From Bacteroidales bacterium (lineage in GTDB: Bacteria; Bacteroidota; Bacteroidia; Bacteroidales; UBA932): a stretch of 64,000 nt of DNA. A program made the translations under genes and the position numbers. Under the pieces are notes generated by a model that ran no database searches, was not told where the DNA came from, and saw only the letters and a list, made by a program, of their open reading frames with translations. Positions 26,576-35,975 of this stretch are shown here, piece by piece. Location: NCBI GenBank assembly GCA_017445425.1, contig JAFSUF010000031.1:1-64000 (forward strand), read 5' to 3'. Within the stretch, counting starts at the first letter, position 1. Each line of letters begins with the position of its first letter.

Positions 26576-27508
26576 CTACTGTTTCATTCCGGCGGCCATC
26601 CGCTTTGCGTGCGACAAGCGGGGACCTTTCTCCTTGGGCTCCTCCTTTGGAGTAATCATCAGCATGGGGTGCTTCTTGATCAGGCTCAGCACAAGAATCA
26701 CGAGACCCGCCACAACAAACGGTATGCTGAGCAACTGCCCCATATTCAAGAGCATCCCGCTCTCAAAACCGACCTGGTCGTTTTTGATGAACTCTATAAG
26801 GAAGCGCATCCCGAAGAGTACTATCAGGAACACGCCGAACAAAGTACCTTTATAGATTTTCCCATCCTTTTTCCAGTATGCCCAAAGAAGACAGAGACCC
26901 AGCAGCAGGTAGCTGAGCGCCTCGTAAATCTGGGTGGGATGGCAGGCTGCGCCGTCCGGGGGATAAATCGTGGGTCCGTATTCTGCAACCCACTGCGCGG
27001 AGCGGACAAATTTGAAGCCCCAGGGGAGGGTGGTGGCACCGCCGAATATCTCAGAGTTGAACAGGTTGCCTAAGCGGATGCTGCATCCGGCAAAGCAGAT
27101 GGCTATGGCCAGGCGGTCCAGCAGCCACATGGTGTCAAAGTTATTCTTCTTGCCGTAGCGGCCCACATACCAGAAGATAGCCAGCAGGACGCCGATTGCG
27201 CCGCCGTGGCTTGCAAGGCCTCCGTGCCACACCTTTATTATCTCTGCAGGGTGTTGGAAATAGTATTCAGGCTCGTAGAAAAGGCAGTGTCCCAGACGGG
27301 CGCCCACGATAGTGCCTATCAGCAGGGCATACAGCAGCGGCTCCAGCAGGTCGGTTTTCTTCCCTTCACGGTTATAGAACTTGGTAAACAGCCAGTAGCC
27401 GAACGGGAAACCGGCTATGAACAGCAAAGAATAGTATCGTATGGCCAGCGGGCCTATCTGAAGCAGGACGGGGTTGATGTCCCAGGTTACATATAACAGG
27501 TTGAACAT
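26576..27508 (-). CDS. lgt: Prolipoprotein diacylglyceryl transferase
   Basis: 310-aa inner-membrane enzyme that puts diacylglycerol on the lipobox Cys of prolipoproteins. Seven hydrophobic helices. Signature residues: WHGGLASHGGAIGVL, the IRLGNLFNSEIFG motif, RFLIEF. The C-terminal 30 residues are basic and cytoplasmic. Fitting context: this window is rich in lipoproteins. Only 3 nt separate it from gcvP. Confidence 0.95.
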   Translation of the reverse strand: MFNLLYVTWDINPVLLQIGPLAIRYYSLLFIAGFPFGYWLFTKFYNREGKKTDLLEPLLYALLIGTIVGARLGHCLFYEPEYYFQHPAEIIKVWHGGLASHGGAIGVLLAIFWYVGRYGKKNNFDTMWLLDRLAIAICFAGCSIRLGNLFNSEIFGGATTLPWGFKFVRSAQWVAEYGPTIYPPDGAACHPTQIYEALSYLLLGLCLLWAYWKKDGKIYKGTLFGVFLIVLFGMRFLIEFIKNDQVGFESGMLLNMGQLLSIPFVVAGLVILVLSLIKKHPMLMITPKEEPKEKGPRLSHAKRMAAGMKQ

Positions 27509-27511
27509 AAG

Positions 27512-30310
27512 TTAAAGGGTGGCTATCAGGTTGCGGTCGCCATAGCCGTTGTCAACACGGGCAGAGGCAGGCCAGAATTTGTTCTCTTTAATCCATTCCA
27601 GGGGGAAAGCTGCAACTTCCCTGCCATAGGGGTGGCTCCAGGAGTCGCTGCAGCACTCAACAGCAGTGTGGGGTGCCATTTTCACCGGGTTGTCTGCGGC
27701 GTCCAGCTTGCCGGCCTTGATGGCCTCGCACTCTGCGAAGATGCACTTCATAGCCTCTGCAAAGCGGTCCAGTTCGGATAGAGGTTCGCTCTCGGTGGGC
27801 TCTATCATCAGCGTTTCGTGTACCGGGAAGCTGAGGGTGGGGGCGTGGAACCCGAAGTCCATCAGCCGCTTGGCCACATCGGTGGCATCTACCCCGTACT
27901 CCGCCTTAAAGTGACGCAGGTCAATTATGCATTCGTGGGCAACGCGGCCGCGCTCACCGTGGTAAAGGGTGCTGAACTGCGGCTGCAGGGCTGCCGAGAG
28001 ATAGTTTGCACCCAGGATGGCCATCTGGGAAGCCAGGCGAAGCCCTTCTGCCCCCAGCAATTTAATGTATGCGTGGGTGATGACCAGCAGGAGCGGACTG
28101 CCGTAGGGGGCGGCCGATACGGCGCTTATTCCGCGACCGCCGCAGGCCGGTACCTCCGGATGCCCCGGAAGATATGGCGCCAATGCCTTGGTGCAGCAGA
28201 TGGGGCCTACGCCGGGGCCGCCGCCGCCGTGAGGCATCGCGAAAGTCTTGTGAAGATTAAGATGGCAGATGTCGGCGCCGATGAAGCCGGGGGAGGTGAG
28301 CCCCACCTGGGCGTTCATATTGGCTCCGTCCATATAAACCAGACCGCCGTAGCGGTGGACGATGTCCACTATCTGCCTGATTTTCTCTTCAAAGATGCCG
28401 TTGGTGGAGGGGTATGTTATCATCAGGCCGGCGAGACGGTCACCTGCCGCAGCCGCCTTGGCCTCCAACTGCTCTACGCTGGTATCGCCCTTGTCGTCAA
28501 AATCTACTATGTCCAGCTCAAAGCCGGCCATAGTGGCGGAGGCGGGGTTGGTGCCGTGGGCGCTGGCGGGGATGAGCATAACGCTGCGCTGGTGCTGGCC
28601 CTTGGCCTTGAAATAGTTGCGGATAGTGATGAGTCCGGCATACTCTCCAGCCGCGCCGCTGTTGGGCTGCAGGCTGCAGGAGTCAAGGCCGGTAATCGCC
28701 GCCAGGTCGCGCTCCAGCTCGCCGATAATCTGCATAGTCCCCTCCACCTGCTCTTTGGGGGCGTAGGGGTGGGCATCGGCGAATTCGCGCCAGGAGAGGG
28801 GCATCATCTCCACAGCGGCATTGAGTTTCATTGTGCAGCTGCCCAGCGGAATCATGGAGTGTGTGAGGGATATGTCGCGCCTCTCCAGGGATTTGATGTA
28901 GCGCATCATCTCCGTCTCGCTGTGACAGGTGTTGAACACCGCCTCTGTGAGATAAGGGCTCTCGCGCAGCAGCGTCTCCTCCCTTTCCGGCACGGGAACA
29001 GTCTTTATCTGGAATATCTCGCACATCTGTGCTATCTCGGCGTCGCAAGAAAGCTCGTCAAAACTGATGCGTACTGTTTTGTCGTCTGGGTAATAAAAGT
29101 TGAAACCCTTCTCCATGGCACGGGCGCGGATGGCATCCACGTTAGGCGCGTGTACTTCCAGGGTGTCAAAAAAGTCCTGGCAAGAGAGCCGGTAGCCGTT
29201 TTTCTCAAGTGCGCGGGCAAACAGGCGGGCATAGCCGTGGGTCCTTACGGCAATCTGTCGGATGCCGTCGGGGCCGTGCCATACGGCAAACATACCGGTC
29301 ATTATGGCCATCAGTGCAGATGCGGTGCAGATATTGGATGTTGCCCGTTCGCGCTTGATATGCTGCTCGCGGGTCTGCAGGGCCAGGCGGTAAGCGGTGT
29401 TGCCTAAGCGGTCTTTAGAGGCGCCTATGATGCGTCCCGGCAGGGACCTCTTGAATTCGTCGCGGGTCGCCATAAATCCGGCGGTAGGGCCGCCAAAGCC
29501 CATCGGCAAGCCCATACGCTGGGCGCTGCCCACGGCAATGTCGGCCCCCCAGGCGGCGGGTTCGCGGAACATTGCCAGGGAGAGCAGGTCGCAGTATGCA
29601 GTAACCAGCATTCCACGTCCGTGTGCCTTCTCGCAGAAGGGGGCGTAGTCGCGCACCTGGCCGTTGGCGGCAGGGTATTGCAAGATGGCCCCAAAGCAAC
29701 GCTCCTTGAGGGTATAAGTGTTGAAATCGCCCGTTTCTACGGTGATTCCGAGTGCCTCGGCGCGGGTATTAATCACCGAAAGTACATTCGGGAATATATT
29801 CTCATCCACAAAGAGCAGGTTGCGCCCGGCGGCAATGGCCTCCCGGCTGCGCAGGTTATACATCATGCGCATCGCTTCCGCAGCGGCGGTGGCATCGTCC
29901 AGCATGGAGCAGTTGGCCAGCGGCAGACCGGTCAGGGAGGCGATCATGGTCTGGAATACCATCAGAGCCTCAAGCCTCCCTTGTGATATTTCCGCCTGAT
30001 AGGGGGTGTAAGAGGTGTACCACGATGGGTTCTCAAAAATGTTGCGGGCAATTACGGCAGGGGTCGCGGTGCGGTACCAGCCCATACCTATCAACGACCG
30101 GAAGCTTTTGTTCTTGCCGGCAATCTGTTTGAGCCGTGCCAGGTATTCCCACTCTCCCACGGGAGCATCCAGTTCCAGCGGCTTCTCCATCAGGATGTCG
30201 TGCGGAATGGCCTGCTGAGTTAATTCTTCCAGGGAAGATGCGCCAACGCTGCGAAGCATCTGCTCTACCTGTCCGTTTCCCGGGCCGATGTGTCTCTGCG
30301 CAAAATTCAT
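27512..30310 (-). CDS. gcvP: Glycine dehydrogenase (P-protein of the glycine cleavage system)
   Basis: 932 aa, the normal length of the single-chain P-protein. Both halves are present: N-terminal FAQRHIGPG ... GMGWYRTATPAVI, and C-terminal SLTHSMIPLGSCTMKLN, with the PLP-binding lysine in HLNLHKTFAMPHGGGGPG. It decarboxylates glycine and passes the aminomethyl group to GcvH; gcvH and gcvT are not in the window. Placement between rodA and lgt is odd but same-strand with 3-10 nt gaps, so co-transcribed. Confidence 0.97.
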   Translation of the reverse strand: MNFAQRHIGPGNGQVEQMLRSVGASSLEELTQQAIPHDILMEKPLELDAPVGEWEYLARLKQIAGKNKSFRSLIGMGWYRTATPAVIARNIFENPSWYTSYTPYQAEISQGRLEALMVFQTMIASLTGLPLANCSMLDDATAAAEAMRMMYNLRSREAIAAGRNLLFVDENIFPNVLSVINTRAEALGITVETGDFNTYTLKERCFGAILQYPAANGQVRDYAPFCEKAHGRGMLVTAYCDLLSLAMFREPAAWGADIAVGSAQRMGLPMGFGGPTAGFMATRDEFKRSLPGRIIGASKDRLGNTAYRLALQTREQHIKRERATSNICTASALMAIMTGMFAVWHGPDGIRQIAVRTHGYARLFARALEKNGYRLSCQDFFDTLEVHAPNVDAIRARAMEKGFNFYYPDDKTVRISFDELSCDAEIAQMCEIFQIKTVPVPEREETLLRESPYLTEAVFNTCHSETEMMRYIKSLERRDISLTHSMIPLGSCTMKLNAAVEMMPLSWREFADAHPYAPKEQVEGTMQIIGELERDLAAITGLDSCSLQPNSGAAGEYAGLITIRNYFKAKGQHQRSVMLIPASAHGTNPASATMAGFELDIVDFDDKGDTSVEQLEAKAAAAGDRLAGLMITYPSTNGIFEEKIRQIVDIVHRYGGLVYMDGANMNAQVGLTSPGFIGADICHLNLHKTFAMPHGGGGPGVGPICCTKALAPYLPGHPEVPACGGRGISAVSAAPYGSPLLLVITHAYIKLLGAEGLRLASQMAILGANYLSAALQPQFSTLYHGERGRVAHECIIDLRHFKAEYGVDATDVAKRLMDFGFHAPTLSFPVHETLMIEPTESEPLSELDRFAEAMKCIFAECEAIKAGKLDAADNPVKMAPHTAVECCSDSWSHPYGREVAAFPLEWIKENKFWPASARVDNGYGDRNLIATL

Positions 30311-30320
30311 AATAGTGTGG

Positions 30321-31757
30321 TTATGCTCTTTGTTCGTTGAAAATCAGTTTGATAAATATGGCCAGCATAATTGTGAAGGCCAGCAGGGCACTGCCGCCAT
30401 AGCTGAGGAACGGCAGCGGGATGCCAATCACCGGCATCAGGCCGATGGTCATACCTATGTTGATAACCACGTGGACAGACAAGCACATCGCCACGCAGTA
30501 GCCGTAGATTCTGGTAAAGGAGTCCTTCGCCTTGTCGGCCAGGATAATGGTGCGGCTGATTATGGTCAGGTAGAGAGCCAGCACAAAGAGGGCTCCCAGC
30601 AGGCCCCACTCTTCGCCAATGGTGCAGAAGATAAAGTCGGTCTCCTGCTCCGGCACGTAGCCCAGACTGGTCTGGGTGCCGTTCATAAAGCCCTTGCCTA
30701 CCAGTCCGCCAGAGCCGATGGCCACCATCGACTGGTGAAGGTTGTAGCCGATTCCCTTGGGGTCGTCAACCAGCCCCAGGAATACGTCGATACGGTTGCG
30801 CTGGTGATCCTGGAGGATGCTGTTGTAAACGAACTGTACCGACAGGATAAACAGGATGCCGCACAGCAGCACGATAAGCGAGTTGCGCTCGAACCGCTTT
30901 CTGGGGGAGAGGATGATTAACTGCAGTATGAAGAACAGCGCGATGGCGCTGGTGATTATGGCCAGCCAGGCCTCCACGGGGAGGGGGTTGATTGCGGCGA
31001 TGGCTTCAATCTGGAAAAGTTTTGGCAGGAATGCCAGGGCCACGGCCGTAAGCACCACCGCAATCAGGCCGAACAGATAATTCTCTTTCTTGAAGAAAAA
31101 TATCAGCAGGAAGATGCAGATGGCCACCACCATAGCCACGTAAGGCGAGGTGATGATGGTGAGGATGAACTCCAGCACAACCAGGAAGGCGATGGTGATG
31201 AGCCATCCCGACATCCCTTCGCGATAGAGGACTATCAGGAAGCCGACGTAAACCAGCACAGAACCGGTCTCCTTCTCTAAAAGGATCAGCGCCATCGGTA
31301 GCAGCAGCAGTCCCACTATCTTGAGGATATTGGGAACACTTTTCAGTGTGAAGCCGTATTTGCTCATCACTGTGGATAGCGCAAGGGCGGTGGTAATCTT
31401 GGAGAACTCTGCGGGCTGCAGCCGGAAGCTGCCTATCGATATCCAGCTCTGGGAACCATGGCTGCTCACACCCAGCACCAGTGTTGCAAGCAGCAGCAGA
31501 ATCACAGCTCCGTATGCCACCCAGGCCACGCTGGGCCACAGGTTGGCAGGCAATAACCGGATTATCACTATGGCGGTGAGGAGCGAAATGCATATCCATA
31601 TCAGGTGCATGCCATATTTCTGGCTGAAATCGAAAATGCTTCCGTTGTCGCCGTGCAGCACGGAGAAGATGTTTATCCAGCCAAAGAACACCAGCGCCAG
31701 ATAACACCCTATCAGCGTCCAGTCCAGATTGCGGTATGGATTGCGATGCTTGCCCAT
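30321..31757 (-). CDS. rodA: Rod-shape SEDS glycosyltransferase RodA
   Basis: 478-aa polytopic membrane protein of the SEDS family that polymerises lipid II during elongation. Signatures: GSQSWISIGSFRLQPAEFSKI, LLEKETGSVLVYVGF, VAIGSGGLVGKGFMNGTQT and PEQETDFIFCTIGEEWG, and near the end PVIGIPLPFLSYGGSALLAF. It works with PBP2 encoded immediately upstream; the ATG overlaps the end of mrdA by one base. Slightly longer than enterobacterial RodA. Confidence 0.95.
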   Translation of the reverse strand: MGKHRNPYRNLDWTLIGCYLALVFFGWINIFSVLHGDNGSIFDFSQKYGMHLIWICISLLTAIVIIRLLPANLWPSVAWVAYGAVILLLLATLVLGVSSHGSQSWISIGSFRLQPAEFSKITTALALSTVMSKYGFTLKSVPNILKIVGLLLLPMALILLEKETGSVLVYVGFLIVLYREGMSGWLITIAFLVVLEFILTIITSPYVAMVVAICIFLLIFFFKKENYLFGLIAVVLTAVALAFLPKLFQIEAIAAINPLPVEAWLAIITSAIALFFILQLIILSPRKRFERNSLIVLLCGILFILSVQFVYNSILQDHQRNRIDVFLGLVDDPKGIGYNLHQSMVAIGSGGLVGKGFMNGTQTSLGYVPEQETDFIFCTIGEEWGLLGALFVLALYLTIISRTIILADKAKDSFTRIYGYCVAMCLSVHVVINIGMTIGLMPVIGIPLPFLSYGGSALLAFTIMLAIFIKLIFNEQRA

Positions 31758-33595
31758 TATTTTCTCCTCTTCTTTACAGGCACTTTGTTAAGCAGATAGC
31801 CGTTGCGTACCCGGGTTTCCAGATCCTTGCGGGCCCCATCTGCAATCTCGCCGTTGAGGTATTTCTCAACAATGAGGGAGGCGATGGGGGCTGCCCAGGT
31901 GGCGCCAAAGCCGCCGTTCTCTATATAAGCCGCCACCGCAATCTTGGGGTCATCCTTGGGGGCGAAGCAGATAAATACAGAGTGGTCGTCTCCGTGGGGG
32001 TTCTGGGCCGTGCCGGTCTTGCCGCACATATTCACGCCGGGCACCTGCGCCACATGCGAGGTGCCGCCTTCGCCATATACAGACATGTTCATACCCTCTA
32101 CAATGTAGGGGAAAAACTTGGGGTCAACCATTGTGTAGTTGCGCTCCGTGTAAACAGAGTCGAGGGGGAATTCCTCTGTCCCCTTTATCATGTGCGGAGT
32201 GTAGAAGAAGCCGCGGTTGGCAATGGTGGCGGAGAGATTGGCCAGGTGGAGCGGGGTGCACCCCAACTCTCCCTGCCCGATAGAGAGCGATATGATGGAG
32301 AGCGATTTCCAGCGCCCCTTGCCGTGGAGCTTGTTGTAGGTGTTCACAGTGGGTACATTGCCACCAAGTTCATAAGGGACGTCGCTCCCCAGCTTGCGGC
32401 CAAAGCCGAAACTGGTGACATAGTCCCGCCACTTGTTGAATGACTCCTCTATATTGTCGTATTTGCGGTTGTCCAGGATGTTGCGCAGCACATAGCAATA
32501 ATAGGCGTTGCACGACATGGCTATGGATTGCGTCAGGTTGATGGGAGAGGGGTGGCCGTGGCATCCTACGTGGACCTTGCCGTTGGTGTAGCCGCGGGCG
32601 CAGGGGTAACGGGTCTCACGCCTGAGTACGCCCTCCTGCAATCCGATGAGGCCGTTCACCAGTTTGAATACGCTGCCCGGAGGCTGCGCGCTCTGCACGG
32701 TGCGGTTGAACATGGGGTTGTAGGGGTTGTCGCTGATCTCCTTATAGTATTTGTTGATCTCCGCCAGCTGGCTCACATCGATACCGGGGCTGGAGATAAG
32801 GGTCAGGATCTCCCCCGTGGAGGGCTCTATGGCCACCACGCTCCCCACCTTGTTCTTCATCAGCCGCTCCCCAAAGGCTTGCAGCTCTGCATCGATGGTG
32901 GTGGTGATGTCGCTGCCGGCCACAGCCTCCTTGTCAAGGGAGCCGTTGTCGTAATGCCCCTTGATGCGGCCGCGGGCGTCTCGGTAATATACCGTATAGC
33001 CCTTTTCGCCGCTGAGGCGGTGTTCATAAGCCCTCTCGATACCGGTCTTGCCTGCATAGTCGCCGGCGCGGTAGTCGGGGTGCTTCTCTATGTAGTCGCG
33101 GTCAACTTCAGAGACATATCCGATAAGGTTTCCGCCGGCGTTGATGGGATATACGCGGGCGGTGCGGGCAATGGCGTCGAAGCCGGGGAAGAGGAACTCC
33201 CGCTCTGCAAAGGCGTTGTACTGTTCGCTGCTCACCTGCTTGATGAAGGGCATTGAACCGTAACCGATCTTGCGGGCGTTGGCGTGGTATTGCTCAAAGC
33301 GTTCGCGCACAAAGGCGCGGTCGATGCCAAAGATCTCACACAGCGCCAGGGTGTCAAATGGCTCTACCAAGCGGGGTGAGACCATTATGTCGTAGGTAAT
33401 CTTGTTCTCTACGATAGTGTTGCCGTAGCGGTCCAGGATACGGCCGCGGGCGGGGTATATGGTTACGTATTTAAGGGCATTGTTGCCCGCCGTCTCACTA
33501 TACTGCTTGTCTATGATCTGGATGGTGAAGAGCCGGATGGCTATCGCCAGGAAAATCACAAAAAGCACGAGCAATATGGTGTTGCGCTTGCTCAT
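31757..33595 (-). CDS. mrdA: Penicillin-binding protein 2
   Basis: 612 aa. One N-terminal membrane helix (about 5-25), dimerisation/pedestal region, then transpeptidase with the catalytic SxxK in QPPGSVFKLVN, SCN in AMSCNAYY, and KTG in MCGKTGTAQNP. Elongation-specific cross-linking enzyme and partner of RodA. Overlaps mreD by 4 nt and rodA by 1 nt: tight coupling of the rod complex. Confidence 0.95.
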   Translation of the reverse strand: MSKRNTILLVLFVIFLAIAIRLFTIQIIDKQYSETAGNNALKYVTIYPARGRILDRYGNTIVENKITYDIMVSPRLVEPFDTLALCEIFGIDRAFVRERFEQYHANARKIGYGSMPFIKQVSSEQYNAFAEREFLFPGFDAIARTARVYPINAGGNLIGYVSEVDRDYIEKHPDYRAGDYAGKTGIERAYEHRLSGEKGYTVYYRDARGRIKGHYDNGSLDKEAVAGSDITTTIDAELQAFGERLMKNKVGSVVAIEPSTGEILTLISSPGIDVSQLAEINKYYKEISDNPYNPMFNRTVQSAQPPGSVFKLVNGLIGLQEGVLRRETRYPCARGYTNGKVHVGCHGHPSPINLTQSIAMSCNAYYCYVLRNILDNRKYDNIEESFNKWRDYVTSFGFGRKLGSDVPYELGGNVPTVNTYNKLHGKGRWKSLSIISLSIGQGELGCTPLHLANLSATIANRGFFYTPHMIKGTEEFPLDSVYTERNYTMVDPKFFPYIVEGMNMSVYGEGGTSHVAQVPGVNMCGKTGTAQNPHGDDHSVFICFAPKDDPKIAVAAYIENGGFGATWAAPIASLIVEKYLNGEIADGARKDLETRVRNGYLLNKVPVKKRRK

Positions 33596-34104
33596 CGGCT
33601 CTTGTTGAACAGGGTGACGTCAACTACCACGGCCAGCGCAAGGTTCACGGCTATGTTAATCAGATACCTTATCAGGGATACAAGCAGGGTTGTTTTGGCC
33701 AGCCCGTCAAAAGCTATGTAGAAAAGGAAATAGATGGCGATGATAATCAGCAGGTATAGCACGTGGTGCCAGATATCGCTCTCTGCTACAGTGGGGATAA
33801 ACTTTTTGCTGTAGTTGTTCTTCTGGAACACCGGGTAAAAGAGCGGCTTGTAAACCAGCGCCAGCAGGGTGGCGGCGCCGGCGTTCAGGCCCAAAACCCC
33901 GTCTGAGAGGATGTCTATGATCAGGCCGAGCCCGAAGGCGATGATGAGCGATATATACGACTTCTGGTCCAGCGGCAGGTACATCACCAGCAGCGGGACC
34001 AGGCAGATGTAAATCATCGGCCCCAGATTGACATAGTTGTTTGTGATGACCTGAAGCATGATCACCACCGCGTATATGATTATCTGACGGAGATATGACG
34101 GCAT
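33592..34104 (-). CDS. mreD: Rod shape-determining protein MreD
   Basis: 170-aa hydrophobic protein with about five to six membrane helices, lying between mreC and mrdA as in the standard mre order. Sequence is poorly conserved in this family; the call relies on GLNAGAATLLALVYKP and the helical pattern plus context. Links MreC to the elongasome in the inner membrane. Confidence 0.85.
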   Translation of the reverse strand: MPSYLRQIIIYAVVIMLQVITNNYVNLGPMIYICLVPLLVMYLPLDQKSYISLIIAFGLGLIIDILSDGVLGLNAGAATLLALVYKPLFYPVFQKNNYSKKFIPTVAESDIWHHVLYLLIIIAIYFLFYIAFDGLAKTTLLVSLIRYLINIAVNLALAVVVDVTLFNKSR

Positions 34105-34107
34105 CTT

Positions 34108-34926
34108 TTACTTGTTATCAGCGTTTTTTGAGAGTGCGTCTACCTCATCCTTGTGGTGCCGCTGAACTATGTAAACATATTTCAGGCTGCCCAGGTCCTG
34201 GAACAGGTCGACCTTCATATCCTTGTACATGCCGCTCACTGCATCGACGTCTGATATGATACCCACCGGGATATCTGGAGGGTAGATGGTAGAATAACCG
34301 CTGGTGCAGATGGTGTCACCCACCGCTCCGGAAGAGGAGAGGGGTACATGTGAGAGGGTTGCCCTGCGTGTCCCGACGCCGTCCCAGCTGAGCAGGCCAA
34401 AGTCCGAGGTGCCGGAGATCATTGCGCTGGCCCGCTGGCTCTTGTTGAGGAACGATATCACATAGCAGTAGTGCTCGCTCACAGCCCCCACCACACCCAC
34501 GATGGCGTTGTGGGTCACCACTCCCATTTCCGTCTCCACGCCGTCTTTTGCCCCCCTGTTCAGTATCAGATAGTTATGCTGCTTGTTGGGGTTGTTTTTG
34601 ATGATGCTGGCCGGAATCCATTTGTACAGGCCGGGGGTGGTGTCGCTCACCGGCTCCATCTCGCGCAGGTATTGCACCTGTGAGAGTCTGCTGCGCAGTT
34701 CTGCGTTCTCCTGCTGCAGGGACTGGTTGTATTTGCGCAGGCTGAAAAAGTCACGGATACCCTCGCTTCTCTCCCAGAAAAAAACTTGCGACGAACGGAC
34801 TCCGCCCATTATCAGATAGCGCTGCAGCACACTGTTCTGGGTGATCATCACAATGGAAATCACTTCCAGGGCGATGAATACGCCTATGGTGAGCAGCAAC
34901 TTATATGAGTTGGCGCGGTAGTCCAT
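34108..34926 (-). CDS. mreC: Rod shape-determining protein MreC
   Basis: 272 aa: short cytoplasmic start, one membrane helix (about 10-30), a coiled coil (about 60-90; LQQENAELRSRLSQVQYL), then the beta-rich MreC domain (LNRGAKDGVETEMGVVTHNAIVGVVG; DTICTSGYSTIYPPDIPVGIISD). It bridges MreB filaments to the PBP2/RodA synthases. It follows mreB by 6 nt. Confidence 0.93.
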   Translation of the reverse strand: MDYRANSYKLLLTIGVFIALEVISIVMITQNSVLQRYLIMGGVRSSQVFFWERSEGIRDFFSLRKYNQSLQQENAELRSRLSQVQYLREMEPVSDTTPGLYKWIPASIIKNNPNKQHNYLILNRGAKDGVETEMGVVTHNAIVGVVGAVSEHYCYVISFLNKSQRASAMISGTSDFGLLSWDGVGTRRATLSHVPLSSSGAVGDTICTSGYSTIYPPDIPVGIISDVDAVSGMYKDMKVDLFQDLGSLKYVYIVQRHHKDEVDALSKNADNK

Positions 34927-34932
34927 CCAATA

Positions 34933-35952
34933 CTATCTCATCAGGAACGGATACTTGTCTACGTTCTTGAGAGCGGCGCAAGTACCGCGGGCTACGCTGC
35001 GGAGCGGATCCTCGGAGATGTGGAACGGGATGTTGATCTTCTTGCTGAAGCGCTGGTCGATACCCTTGAGCAGGGCGCCGCCGCCGGTGAGGAAGATACC
35101 TTTGTCCACGATGTCGGAGTAGAGCTCCGGTGGAGTCTGTTCCAGCACTGCCAGAATGCCGGCCTCGATGCGGGCGAGCTGCTTGTCTAAGCAGTGTGCA
35201 ACCTCCTGAGAGGTGATTTCAGCCTCGATGGGGTGTGCGGTCATGATGTTGGGACCCTTCACCACCATTGCCGGGATATCCTCTTCCAGGTCGGTGACGG
35301 CTGCGCCAATCTTTATCTTGATATCCTCTGCGGTGATCTCACCGACGCGGATATTGTGCTGCTGGCGCATGTATTGCTGGATCTCGCTGGTGAAGATGTC
35401 ACCCGCTACGCGGATGCTCTGTGCAGCTACGATGCCGCCTAAGGAAATGATGGCGATCTCTGTGGTACCGCCTCCGATATCCACAATCATGTTGCCGCTG
35501 GGTTCGGTCACGTCAAGGCCGATACCGAGCGCTGCAGCCATAGGCTCATAAACCATGTAGATGTCGCGGCCTCCGGCGTGCTCGCAGCTGTCGCGTACGG
35601 CGCGCTTCTCGACTTCTGTAGAGCCCTGGGGGATGCCGACAACCATCTTGAGGCTGGGGGTGAGGAACGACTTCTTGTAATTGATCATCTTGATCAGCTC
35701 GCGGATCATGATCTCCGCTGCGTCAAAATCGGCAATCACACCGTCTTTGAGGGGGCGGATGGTCTTGATGCCGGGGTTTGTACGTTCGTGCATCAGTTTT
35801 GCGCGTGTGCCGACAGCCATGGGCTTGTCGGTGTAGGCGTCGATGGCAACGATAGAGGGCTCGTCAATCACCTTCTTGTCGTTCATGAAGATGACGGTGT
35901 TGGCGGTACCCAGGTCGATAGCCAGTTCTTGAGTCAGAAAATTAAATGCCAT
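34933..35952 (-). CDS. mreB: Rod shape-determining actin homologue MreB
   Basis: 339 aa. Actin-fold motifs: IDLGTANTVIF (phosphate 1), VGIPQGSTEVEKRAV, EPMAAALGIGLDV, VDIGGGTTEIAIISLGG (phosphate 2), LTGGGALLKGIDQ. Cytoplasmic filament directing cell-wall synthesis. First gene of mreBCD-mrdA-rodA, 23 nt after purH with no separate promoter seen, so probably read through from purH. Confidence 0.97.
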   Translation of the reverse strand: MAFNFLTQELAIDLGTANTVIFMNDKKVIDEPSIVAIDAYTDKPMAVGTRAKLMHERTNPGIKTIRPLKDGVIADFDAAEIMIRELIKMINYKKSFLTPSLKMVVGIPQGSTEVEKRAVRDSCEHAGGRDIYMVYEPMAAALGIGLDVTEPSGNMIVDIGGGTTEIAIISLGGIVAAQSIRVAGDIFTSEIQQYMRQQHNIRVGEITAEDIKIKIGAAVTDLEEDIPAMVVKGPNIMTAHPIEAEITSQEVAHCLDKQLARIEAGILAVLEQTPPELYSDIVDKGIFLTGGGALLKGIDQRFSKKINIPFHISEDPLRSVARGTCAALKNVDKYPFLMR

Positions 35953-35975
35953 ATCTGTGTGTGTTTATTTGTTTG

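Noticed and set aside
27818..29407. Plus-strand open frame (529 codons) opposite gcvP
   Set aside because: gcvP is certain on the other strand; the frame shows no family motifs.
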